60,686 nucleotides of DNA from the NCBI RefSeq assembly GCF_000478195.2, contig NZ_AUZM01000038.1, positions 1-60,686 on the forward strand. Direction: 5' to 3'. Below, piece by piece: positions 53,387 through 60,686 of this stretch. The stretch comes from Lyngbya aestuarii BL J (GTDB lineage Bacteria > Cyanobacteriota > Cyanobacteriia > Cyanobacteriales > Microcoleaceae). How positions within the stretch are numbered: position 1 is the first letter of the stretch; the number at the start of each line of letters is the position of its first letter. The position numbers and the translations under genes were made by a program. A model generated the notes under the pieces. That model was not told the DNA's origin. It saw nothing but the letters and a program-made list of their open reading frames with translations, and did no database searches.

Positions 53387-55234
53387 ATGAGTATTAAGAA
53401 AAAGAAATCTCGATTCCCCGACTCCCAACAAATTGGTAAAATTTTATTAATTATTTCGGGGATATTATTTGCGGCTTATCTGGTTCTACCCCGTCAACAA
53501 CGGGTGCCGCGCGTTCCCTACAGTATTTTTATTCAACAACTCGAAAATGGGCAAGTTGCCGGGGTGCAGGTGGGGGATAATGAAATTCGCTATCGCATCA
53601 AAGGAGAAAATAAAGATGAGTTAGGGCCGTTACTCTCAACCACTCCGATTTTTGACCCCGATTTAGCCAAACGTTTAGAACAGAATCAAGTTGTTTTTCA
53701 AGCGGCACCCCCTCCGAAAAATAGTGGGTTGTATGTGCTTTTGAGTTGGGTAATTCCACCCTTGATTTTAGTAGCGGCGTTTCAGTTTTTAGGAAAACGT
53801 GATTCAGAAGGTTCCCTGTCAATTCGTAAAAGTAAAGCTAAAGTTTATGTAGAGGGAGAATCCGATAAAATTACCTTTGCTGATATTGCCGGAGTAGAAG
53901 AAGCAAAAACAGAATTGGCGGAAATTGTTGATTTCTTGAAAAATCCCCAACGTTACACCGAAATTGGGGCGAGAATTCCCAAAGGAGTGCTGTTAGTTGG
54001 GCCGCCTGGAACCGGGAAAACCTTAATGGCAAAAGCAGTAGCCGGAGAAGCGGGAGTTCCCTTTTTTAGTATCTCGGCTTCGGAGTTTGTAGAATTGTTT
54101 GTCGGGACGGGTGCGGCGCGAGTTCGAGATTTATTTGAACAGGCAAAAAAGAAGGCGCCTTGTATTATTTTTATTGATGAATTAGACGCAATTGGCAAGT
54201 CTAGAAGTAGTGGCGGGATGCAAAGTGGTAGCAGTGATGAACGGGAACAAACCCTGAATCAATTGTTAACAGAAATGGATGGGTTTAGTGTTGGAGAAGC
54301 AACCGTGATTGTACTCGCTGCAACCAACCGCCCGGAAGCTTTAGATGCAGCATTACTCAGACCTGGACGTTTTGACCGACAGGTGTTAGTTGACCGTCCA
54401 GATTTGGCAGGACGGAAAGCGGTTTTAGAGATTTATGCTAAAAAAGTTAAGCTAGGAGAAGATGTTGATTTACATCAAATTGCCACACAAACTCCCGGTT
54501 TTGGCGGCGCAGATTTAGCGAATTTAGTCAATGAAGCGGCGTTACTCGCAGCCAGAAATCAACGTCTTAAGGTTGCCCAAAAAGACTTTAAAGAAGCGAT
54601 AGAACGAGTCGTAGCCGGGTTGGAAAAAAGAAGTCGGGTTCTCAATGAAAAAGAGAAGAAAATTGTCGCCTATCACGAAGTGGGTCATGCTATTGTCGGG
54701 GCGTTAATGCCGGGAGGCGGAAAGGTTGCTAAAATCTCTATTGTTCCTCGTGGAATGGGGGCGTTAGGCTATACTTTGAGACTGCCAACTGAAGACCGAT
54801 TTTTGATGGATGAAACCGAATTTCGCGAACAAATTGCGATGTTATTAGGAGGTCGCGCGGCGGAAGAAATTGTCTTTCAATGTGTCACGAACGGGGCTTC
54901 TGATGACCTCCAACGGGCGACAGACCTCGCAGAAAAAATGGTGACAACCTACGGGATGAGCCAGGTTTTAGGGCCGTTAGCCTATGGGAAAGGGGGCAAA
55001 GCGAGTTTCTTAGGAAATGAGTTTAATAGTCGTCGAAACCTGAGTGAAAAAACCGCCGAAGCTATTGATCAAGAAGTGAAGGACATTGTTGAGAAGGCTC
55101 ATCAGTTGGCGTTGGATATTTTAACCCAAAATCGGGCTTTATTAAATGAAATAGCCAATCAGTTATTAGCAACAGAAGTGGTTGAAGGGGAAGAATTGCA
55201 AGCTTGGCTTGATCGGGTTCAGCCGATTGATTAA
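53387..55234 (+). CDS. ftsH: FtsH protease, FtsH4 type, copy 2
   Basis: 615 residues, closely similar to copy 1 over its length ([20 protein letters not shown] against [38 protein letters not shown] against the same part of copy 1). Walker A GPPGTGKT, Walker [15 protein letters not shown] and zinc site HEVGH are intact. It lacks the glycine-rich linker of copy 1 and has a diverged C-terminus. A tandem duplication is the simplest origin; whether the proteases differ in partners is open. Reading starts at an ATG with a weak upstream site. Confidence 0.92.
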   Translation: MSIKKKKSRFPDSQQIGKILLIISGILFAAYLVLPRQQRVPRVPYSIFIQQLENGQVAGVQVGDNEIRYRIKGENKDELGPLLSTTPIFDPDLAKRLEQNQVVFQAAPPPKNSGLYVLLSWVIPPLILVAAFQFLGKRDSEGSLSIRKSKAKVYVEGESDKITFADIAGVEEAKTELAEIVDFLKNPQRYTEIGARIPKGVLLVGPPGTGKTLMAKAVAGEAGVPFFSISASEFVELFVGTGAARVRDLFEQAKKKAPCIIFIDELDAIGKSRSSGGMQSGSSDEREQTLNQLLTEMDGFSVGEATVIVLAATNRPEALDAALLRPGRFDRQVLVDRPDLAGRKAVLEIYAKKVKLGEDVDLHQIATQTPGFGGADLANLVNEAALLAARNQRLKVAQKDFKEAIERVVAGLEKRSRVLNEKEKKIVAYHEVGHAIVGALMPGGGKVAKISIVPRGMGALGYTLRLPTEDRFLMDETEFREQIAMLLGGRAAEEIVFQCVTNGASDDLQRATDLAEKMVTTYGMSQVLGPLAYGKGGKASFLGNEFNSRRNLSEKTAEAIDQEVKDIVEKAHQLALDILTQNRALLNEIANQLLATEVVEGEELQAWLDRVQPID

Positions 55235-55356
55235 TCAAATTTGATTGGGGTGAAGTTTACATCTCTGGCGATCAATCTTCTGCTTTTTTATTAATTTGTT
55301 TTCAGAGAAATTAACAGGCTGTAAAATAGCAGTAGATACTTATTAAATCTGATGTC

Positions 55357-56292
55357 ATGGGTAAAATCACATCGGCATTAATTGGGTTATGTGCGGGAGA
55401 TGCGTTAGGCGTTCCGGTAGAGTTTAATGTCCGATCCGAACGACGCCTTCATCCCGTCACAACGATGATTGGCTACGGAACCTATAATCAACCGCCGGGA
55501 ACTTGGTCTGATGATAGTTCTCTGACGCTTTGTTTAGCGGATGTTTTATGTCATCAGGGGTATGATTTAGATGCGATCGCCGACTCCTTTTGTCGCTGGT
55601 ATAAACAACGGTTTTGGACAGCCAGAGGCGGTGTTTTTGATATTGGGGTAACGACTCAAATTGCCATTAATCGTCTACGAAAAGGCGTTCCCCCCACAGA
55701 AGCCGGAGAAACAAGCGATCGCTGTAATGGAAATGGGTCTTTAATGCGAATTTTACCCCTCGCATTTTTGTACAAACAAGAGTCATTTCCTGATTTAATT
55801 GCCAAAGTTCACGACTGTTCTAAAATTACTCATGCTCATGCGCGATCGCAAATGGCTTGCGGAATTTATATTAGCATCGCCATTTCTTTATTACAAGGAA
55901 TGACACTCAAAGAAGCTTATCTAACCGGAGTTGAACGGATTAAACCCTTCTACGAAACAGAGGAATTTGCCGATCAATTAAGATATTTTAAACGAGTTTT
56001 ACCCGGAGAGATTGAGACAGTAGACAGCAAAAAAATAGAATCAAGTGGTTATGTTTTGCATACTTTAGAAGCGTCCTTGTGGTGTTTACTAACCACATCT
56101 TCCTATTCCGAAGCTGTCCTCAAAGCCGTTAACTTAGGCGATGATAGCGACACCACCGCAGCAGTAACAGGAGGATTAGCCGGGCTTTATTATGGATTAG
56201 AAAATATTCCCTCAGAATGGGTCGAGGTACTCGCCAGAAAAGATGATATTCTGAATTTAGCTCAACAGTTAGAAGAACGTTATCCATTGTGA
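55357..56292 (+). CDS. ADP-ribosylglycohydrolase-family protein
   Basis: 311 residues. GLCAGDALGVPVEF at the start, GTWSDDSSLTLCLAD (binuclear-metal Asp/Asp) in the first third, SDRCNGNGSLMRILPLA, and near the end GDDSDTTAAVTGGLAGLYYG: the DraG/ARH-type magnesium sites. It removes ADP-ribose from a protein or small molecule. No partner ADP-ribosyltransferase is nearby. Confidence 0.92.
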   Translation: MGKITSALIGLCAGDALGVPVEFNVRSERRLHPVTTMIGYGTYNQPPGTWSDDSSLTLCLADVLCHQGYDLDAIADSFCRWYKQRFWTARGGVFDIGVTTQIAINRLRKGVPPTEAGETSDRCNGNGSLMRILPLAFLYKQESFPDLIAKVHDCSKITHAHARSQMACGIYISIAISLLQGMTLKEAYLTGVERIKPFYETEEFADQLRYFKRVLPGEIETVDSKKIESSGYVLHTLEASLWCLLTTSSYSEAVLKAVNLGDDSDTTAAVTGGLAGLYYGLENIPSEWVEVLARKDDILNLAQQLEERYPL

Positions 56293-56338
56293 TGAAGTCG
56301 ATCAAGTTACTCGTCATCAAAGCGAGGGGAGAATCAAA

Positions 56339-56602
56339 ATGGGTATGCCCTGTGAAGTCAATAGTATTGTCAAACTGAAGCCATCCCAAGGTTATCCAGA
56401 ACAATTGCATCTCGGAGTGCAACATCAAGCCTCTAAGCAGGGCTATAGAATTATCCCGATAGATGTTCCTATTCCCTTAGTGGATGAAAATTGGCTTGCT
56501 CACGCTGATATTGTGATTCGTAAACTCACCTGGGAAAGCAATCAAACCGCTATAGTCTTTGAAATTGATAGAATATACAGTCAATCCTTTTCACTCAAGT
56601 AG
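56339..56602 (+). CDS. DUF2584 family protein
   Basis: 87 residues beginning MGMPCEVNSIVKLKPSQGYP and ending FEIDRIYSQSFSLK, which is the full DUF2584 length and pattern, widely conserved in cyanobacteria and of unknown function. It starts 46 bp after the ADP-ribosylglycohydrolase gene and may be in the same transcript. Confidence 0.8.
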   Translation: MGMPCEVNSIVKLKPSQGYPEQLHLGVQHQASKQGYRIIPIDVPIPLVDENWLAHADIVIRKLTWESNQTAIVFEIDRIYSQSFSLK

Positions 56603-56786
56603 CTCAGGATCAAAAAAATCTCGATTATTTTGTTGCTGCTCAAAAGAAGGTTAGAAATCCTTACAGAATTAGAGTCTGCGGATGTTTTTTCTTCCCTAAA
56701 TTGACCGGAATTTTGTCACTCAAATGAGTTAATTCCCTTGATTTTAAGCCACTAACCCCTTTAAAGTAACACAAAAAAGTGACTGT

Positions 56787-56815
56787 TTGCACTCCTATCT
56801 CCTCGGTTAGATTAG
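56787..56815 (+). promoter_or_regulatory. candidate promoter of peptidoglycan-binding gene 1
   Basis: TTGCAC (56787-56792), 17 bases, GATTAG (56810-56815). The same block, from TTTAAAGTAAC to ACTCCTAT, lies 1009 bp downstream before copy 2, so it is part of the duplicated unit. Confidence 0.35.
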
Positions 56816-56877
56816 ATTCATCAATCGAACAAGGAAAAACAACTTTCACCCTTGTTTATCAATCTAGGAGTTCAACC

Positions 56878-57471
56878 ATGAGTGCAATGACCAACATCGA
56901 AACCAACGGTAAATCAACAGTTCATACTGCGACTACTCCCGCTTCTACATCTGTTCAATCTGGTCAATCTGGGGCGATTTTATCTCAAGGAATTGACCTT
57001 CCTGTTTTAAGTTTAGGTGTTGCAGGTGAAGCAGTTCGGTTCGCCCAACAACGTTTAATGGCTTACGGATATCGGATTGGTTTCAACGGACAATACGGCC
57101 CTCAAATGAAAGCAGCGATTGAACATTTTCAAGCTTATTATGGGGGCTTAGTTGTCGATGGAGTCCTCGGAGAAAATACCTGGCGTCTACTCTGTGATGA
57201 AGACCTTCCTCGCTTAGGTTGGACGTTCTATTCTCCATTGAAAAACACAAAATATCCCTACAATGTTAATATGCCTGAACTCAATCAAGGTCATATAGGT
57301 GATGCGGTTGAATGTCTACAGTTACGCCTGTATACACAAGGTTTTTCACTGTTTATTGATGGCGATTTTGGCTTGAGAACTCAAGAAGCTGTGGAAATCT
57401 TCCAACGCCGTGAAGGTTTAAAAGTTGACGGTATTGTTGGGGAGAAAACTTGGCGTAAACTGGGTGAATAA
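56878..57471 (+). CDS. peptidoglycan-binding protein with two PG_binding_1 domains, copy 1
   Basis: 197 residues from the ATG at 56878, which has CTAGGAG upstream. Residues 1-45 are polar and Ser/Thr-rich with no signal peptide. Two PG_binding_1 repeats follow: FAQQRLMAYGYRIGFNGQYG ... AIEHFQAYYGGLVVDG and CLQLRLYTQGFSLFIDGDFG ... EIFQRREGLKVDGIVG. Binds peptidoglycan; no catalytic domain. Tandem duplicate of the next gene. Confidence 0.85.
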   Translation: MSAMTNIETNGKSTVHTATTPASTSVQSGQSGAILSQGIDLPVLSLGVAGEAVRFAQQRLMAYGYRIGFNGQYGPQMKAAIEHFQAYYGGLVVDGVLGENTWRLLCDEDLPRLGWTFYSPLKNTKYPYNVNMPELNQGHIGDAVECLQLRLYTQGFSLFIDGDFGLRTQEAVEIFQRREGLKVDGIVGEKTWRKLGE

Positions 57472-57561
57472 TTCTCGGTTAATTGGGGAATATTCCCCGA
57501 TTCATCGCCAAATTCCAAATCTAACCTCAGAGAAATATCTAGTTATTGTAGGGATTACCGT

Positions 57562-57600
57562 TCGCTTCACTTTTAATTAAGAGTGAGGCGATTTATTTTT
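57562..57600 (+). terminator. rho-independent terminator of copy 1
   Basis: TCGCTTCACT and AGTGAGGCGA form a stem around TTTAATTAAG, then TTTATTTTT. The same hairpin follows copy 2. Confidence 0.75.
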
Positions 57601-57795
57601 GCATTTAAAAAATTGTAATTTAGCACTGAATGAGCGTGTAAATCCTATAACACGACAAATAAAGTCAAACTACATCAGTTATTTAAGCACTGTTTCATTT
57701 GTTTCAATAACAACCTATTTTTTTCTTGCTGAAATGAGCTTATTCACTTTTTTAGAGTATATAACACCTTTAAAGTAACATAAAAAAGTGACTGT

Positions 57796-57824
57796 TTGTA
57801 CTCCTATATTAGCGATTATATTAG
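57796..57824 (+). promoter_or_regulatory. candidate promoter of peptidoglycan-binding gene 2
   Basis: TTGTAC (57796-57801), 17 bases, TATTAG (57819-57824), in the same position relative to the gene as for copy 1. The region 57601-57795 has no gene that I can see. Confidence 0.35.
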
Positions 57825-57886
57825 AGTTGTAAAGCAAACAAGGAAAAACAACTTTCACCCTTGTTTATCAATCTAGGAGATCAACC

Positions 57887-58471
57887 ATGAGTGCAATGAC
57901 AAACATCGAAACCAACGGTAAATCAACAGTTCACGCTGCGACTATTCCTGCTTATACATCTGTTCAATCTGGGGCGATTTTATCTCACGGCGTTGAACTA
58001 CCTGTTTTAAGTTTAGGCGTTGCAGGTGAGGGGGTTCGTTTCGCACAACAACGTTTAATGGCTTACGGATATCGGATTGGTTTCAACGGACAATATGGCT
58101 CTCAAATGAAAGCGGCGATTGAGCATTTTCAAGCTTATTATGGAGGCTTAGTTGTCGATGGAATCATCGGAGAAAATACCTGGCGTGGGCTGTGTGATCA
58201 AGAATTTTCTCGCTTAGGTTGGACGTTCTATTCTCCGTTAAAAAATACAAAATATCCCTACAATGTTAATATGCCTGAACTTTATCAGGGTCATGTCGGT
58301 GATGCAATTGAATGTTTACAGTTACGCCTCTATGCACAAGGCTTCTCACTGTTCATTGATGGCGATTTTGGCTTGAGAACTCTCGAAATCGTTAAAGCTT
58401 TCCAGCACCGTGAAGGTTTAAAAGTTGACGGTATTGTTGGGGTTCAAACTTGGCGTAAACTGGGCGAATAA
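57887..58471 (+). CDS. peptidoglycan-binding protein with two PG_binding_1 domains, copy 2
   Basis: 194 residues, about 88% identical to copy 1 by eye over the alignable part, with a shortened N-terminal linker (one SGQ-type unit lost) and changes such as IVKAFQHREGLK for EIFQRREGLK. ATG, ribosome site, promoter block and terminator are all duplicated, so each copy is its own unit. Role as for copy 1; different binding or regulation is possible. Confidence 0.85.
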   Translation: MSAMTNIETNGKSTVHAATIPAYTSVQSGAILSHGVELPVLSLGVAGEGVRFAQQRLMAYGYRIGFNGQYGSQMKAAIEHFQAYYGGLVVDGIIGENTWRGLCDQEFSRLGWTFYSPLKNTKYPYNVNMPELYQGHVGDAIECLQLRLYAQGFSLFIDGDFGLRTLEIVKAFQHREGLKVDGIVGVQTWRKLGE

Positions 58472-58562
58472 TTCTCAGTGAGAGGGGGAAATCTTCCCCG
58501 ATTCATCGCCAAATTCCAGGTCTAACCTCACAGAAATATCCAGTTATTTTAGGGATTACAGT

Positions 58563-58603
58563 TCGCTTCACTTTTAATTAAGAGTGAGGCGATTACTTTT
58601 TTT
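58563..58603 (+). terminator. rho-independent terminator of copy 2
   Basis: TCGCTTCACT...AGTGAGGCGA stem, then TTACTTTTTTT. Beyond it, 58604-58851 holds no convincing gene (see the rejected 31-codon frame). Confidence 0.75.
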
Positions 58604-58851
58604 CGACGGTTAAACCTAGCAACACCTGAGAAAAACAGACAATTTAAGTTTAGAGATTTTCTGTAACGACAAATTTAAGTTTTGTATTTATTGGAGTAAA
58701 TACCTAATATTTACAGTTAACTCTAGAGTGAGTTGGAAATTTTAAGTGATGGGACTTGATGAGTTAGCAGATTATAGCGAATTCATCTTGAATGCGACTC
58801 AAACTCGTCCCCCAACCTCTCGAACTGTTAATCAATACGATTGAACTCTTG

Positions 58852-59292
58852 TTATCCCGCTTTCAGTAAGCGAATAAACTCTAAGGGTAAACCATCCGTA
58901 TCTGCAATAAAAGTCACTTCATAAACCGAGTTCCCAATCATTTGCTGAGTCGGTTCGAGTAAAATTTTCAACGGTTGGTATAAATCAGGTTGGTCTTGAG
59001 TTGCTTTCTCAAACTGTTCTTTGAGATGATCTAACCATTGAGGTAAATGAGGAGTCTCATCACTCAAATCAAACGAAAGGTGATAATATCCGACATAATG
59101 CTCATCACCAAAAGCATCCGGTGCAGGTTTAGGTTCAGGAATTTGAATCAATTCAATTCGCCCATTTAAACCTTCCATCCAACAAGCCAGTGTGTAACCT
59201 GTAGTAAAGCGTTCACAGACTTGAAAACCAAGTTGTTCATAGAAAGCGATCGCCCGATGAATATTAGCCGTGCGAATAGAAACATGGTGCAT
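58852..59292 (-). CDS. VOC (glyoxalase-like) family protein
   Basis: 146 residues. MHHVSIRTANIHRAIAFYEQ gives the first metal-type His, YYHLSFDLSD the second and VTFIADTDGLPLEFIRLL the terminal Glu. Typical of lactoylglutathione lyase-like proteins; substrate unknown. It overlaps nothing and probably has its own promoter. Confidence 0.88.
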   Translation of the reverse strand: MHHVSIRTANIHRAIAFYEQLGFQVCERFTTGYTLACWMEGLNGRIELIQIPEPKPAPDAFGDEHYVGYYHLSFDLSDETPHLPQWLDHLKEQFEKATQDQPDLYQPLKILLEPTQQMIGNSVYEVTFIADTDGLPLEFIRLLKAG

Positions 59293-59351
59293 AAAAAAAT
59301 GGGATTGAGAGTCTGATATGAGTTAAGAAACAGCGATCAATTCAAAATCAC

Positions 59352-59858
59352 CTATTCAAACAATCGAAAATAAGGATAGCGAATGGGTACACCTTGTTCT
59401 TTTTCCAGATCAAAATTAATCACATCCCAACACGGTTCGTCTTTGGGATCAGGACTAAATTCTACAGGTAAACCATAGAGTTTAGGTTGAGTCGTATCAG
59501 ACTCTCCTCGCCAGGGGGTACTGCGTTCGAGATAGGAACTAATCAACTCTTGATAACGTTGGGCAATAATCACGCGAGTCGCACGATAGCCTTGAGTATA
59601 AAGCCGATCTAACGCCTCGTGAATTTCAAATCGAATCCCATCAGGATGGGTGTGTTGTCGATACCACTCCCCGTTCCACAGGCGCCAATGCCGTCCGGAC
59701 TGAAGATGAACTAACTCACTGGTTTTAGGATCAGCTTCAAAAGCACCATGACGAGGACACAAATAAGTATCTGTCAACGTCAAAGCAGCAATCTTTTGAC
59801 GACAGTGAGGACAGCGAATTTCCGGGCCAAATATAGGATACTGCAAGGCAGAATTCAT
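59352..59858 (-). CDS. TIGR02652 family zinc-ribbon-like protein
   Basis: 168 residues. CPHCRQKIAALTLTDTYLCP supplies three cysteines and HGAF a His near the N-terminus (residues 16-40), a likely zinc site. The rest (WRLWNGEWYRQHTHPDGIRF; YTQGYRATRVIIAQRY) follows the cyanobacterial TIGR02652 pattern. Function unknown. It lies divergently from the gamma-carbonic-anhydrase-like gene. Confidence 0.85.
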   Translation of the reverse strand: MNSALQYPIFGPEIRCPHCRQKIAALTLTDTYLCPRHGAFEADPKTSELVHLQSGRHWRLWNGEWYRQHTHPDGIRFEIHEALDRLYTQGYRATRVIIAQRYQELISSYLERSTPWRGESDTTQPKLYGLPVEFSPDPKDEPCWDVINFDLEKEQGVPIRYPYFRLFE

Positions 59859-59966
59859 GCTGAAATTAAGTTTCGCACTGCTAACTTGTAAACTCTATTA
59901 TAGCGGGGGCTATTCTCCCCTTCCGGCGAATATTAGCCGACTTAGTAATGAATTAATGATTAACGA

Positions 59967-60512
59967 ATGAATAATGACGCTAATCAATCTCTCTGTAATG
60001 ATGCCACAGACTGGCCTGTTCCTGATCTATCGACCGCTACTTTTATCGCATCTAACGCTGTTGTGATCGGGTGGGTAGAAGTCGCTTTCGGGGTGAGTAT
60101 TTGGTACTCAGCAGTCATCCGAGGAGATGTTGAACGGATTACCATTGGAGCGAATACTAATATTCAAGATGGGGCAATTTTACACGGTGATCCCGGTCAG
60201 ATTACGGTTTTGGAAGATTTTGTGACCATCGGACATCGAGCGGTTGTGCATTCAGCTTACATCGAACGAGGAAGCTTGATCGGGATTGGGGCGGTGATTT
60301 TGAACGGCGTGCGCGTTGGTCGGGGTAGTATTGTCGGAGCGGGGGCTGTTGTCACCAAAGATGTTCCTCCCCTAACCTTAGTTGCAGGTGTTCCTGCCAA
60401 GCCTCTACGAGCGGTGTCAGAAGCCGAAGCCGAACACTTGATCGAACACGCCCAACAGTATCAGAAGCTAGCCTCAGTTCACGCAGGAAAGGCAATAGGC
60501 AAGAGGGAATAG
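59967..60512 (+). CDS. gamma-carbonic-anhydrase-like hexapeptide-repeat protein
   Basis: 181 residues of left-handed beta-helix: [73 protein letters not shown] and [20 protein letters not shown]. The trimer-interface His positions (LHGD, GHRAVVH) fit YrdA/CcmM-N-type proteins, which may bind zinc and hydrate CO2. It lacks the RuBisCO-small-subunit repeats of CcmM, so a carboxysome role is not indicated. The last codons and stop lie within a dispersed repeat. Confidence 0.88.
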   Translation: MNNDANQSLCNDATDWPVPDLSTATFIASNAVVIGWVEVAFGVSIWYSAVIRGDVERITIGANTNIQDGAILHGDPGQITVLEDFVTIGHRAVVHSAYIERGSLIGIGAVILNGVRVGRGSIVGAGAVVTKDVPPLTLVAGVPAKPLRAVSEAEAEHLIEHAQQYQKLASVHAGKAIGKRE

Positions 60513-60686
60513 GGAGGTGGGGAGATGGGGAAGTGGGGTTCCGGGGGTTCCGGGGGAGGTAGGGAAGTGGGGTTCCGGGGGAGATGGGGGTGCAGGCAGG
60601 GCTGTTTCATTCTAAGTCATCCGTTCACCGCATCTGAATTGGTGCGGAATGCACTGCCGCAGGCAAGAGGGAATAGGGAGGTGGGG
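60497..60686. repeat. G-rich repeats with 26 bp direct copies 164 bp apart
   Basis: AGGCAAGAGGGAATAGGGAG plus GTGGGG is found at 60497-60522 and again at 60661-60686, the window's end. Between are GGTTCCGGGGG repeats, AGGGCTGTTTCATTCTAAG (inverted relative of 3113-3130) and a TTCACCGCATCTGAA palindrome related to 24494-24538. The array may go on beyond the window. Confidence 0.7.

Noticed and set aside
58749-58844. 31-codon frame after the second peptidoglycan-binding gene
   Set aside because: No ribosome site, no recognised family; may be a fragment of a lost gene, but cannot be supported.

Overview
The window is chromosomal DNA of a cyanobacterium, most likely a filamentous Oscillatoriales-type organism (Lyngbya/Limnoraphis/Planktothrix-like; inferred, not proven). 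Evidence: photosystem I genes psaL-psaI, the photosystem II lipoprotein PsbQ, a four-ACT-domain aspartate kinase, FtsH4-type proteases, an EbsA-like protein, many HIP1 octamers (GCGATCGC, e.g. 4822 and 5513), moderate GC, and short G-rich or palindromic dispersed repeats between genes.

Layout. 1-7.3 kb: partial GT2 glycosyltransferase, EbsA-like gene, BioD/DRTGG protein, a repeat-rich gap with a terminator, a 51-residue PirA-like gene, tldD, tRNA-Ser(UGA), a metallophosphoesterase and nadA. 7.4-11.4 kb: a DUF4157 protein with an uncharacterised C-terminal domain, two arsenosugar-type glycosyltransferases, psaL and psaI. 11.6-17.4 kb: a ribbon-helix-helix/coiled-coil protein with 90-102 bp repeats, a divergent ferric-iron ABC transporter pair (the ATPase carries a 43 bp palindrome in frame), a DUF4058 remnant and a phosphoglycerate-sugar phosphatase. 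17.4-30.5 kb: cupin, ThiO-like oxidase, psbQ, SDR, methyltransferase, CHAP, DUF924, Wzy-like membrane protein, MAPEG, ftsH, SSS symporter and a MurL-family protein. 30.6-34.3 kb: DUF427, then a coiled-coil cluster ending in two proteins with the same N-terminal head but different C-terminal domains (GUN4 and H-type lectin). 34.3-43.9 kb: TIGR03943/YraQ permease pair split by a four-helix-bundle cassette, lysC, a phosphatase, several small genes, a degenerate serine recombinase and a VOC protein. 44.1-48.2 kb: a three-gene operon (winged helix, P-loop ATPase, DUF1802-like/PD-(D/E)XK nuclease). 48.2-55.2 kb: Uma2, SDR, and two FtsH4-type genes separated by an IS200/IS605-type tnpB element with a frameshift. 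55.3-60.7 kb: ADP-ribosylglycohydrolase, DUF2584, tandem peptidoglycan-binding genes, VOC, TIGR02652 and gamma-carbonic-anhydrase-like genes, ending in low-complexity repeats.

Most of the window is housekeeping. The least explained parts are the winged-helix/ATPase/nuclease operon and the GUN4/H-lectin coiled-coil cluster. Both have the same 16 bp inverted repeat (TCCGT-N6-ACGGA) about 85-95 bp upstream of their first start codon, at 31254-31269 and 44001-44016. That suggests one shared regulator for two unusual loci and is the main lead reported here.
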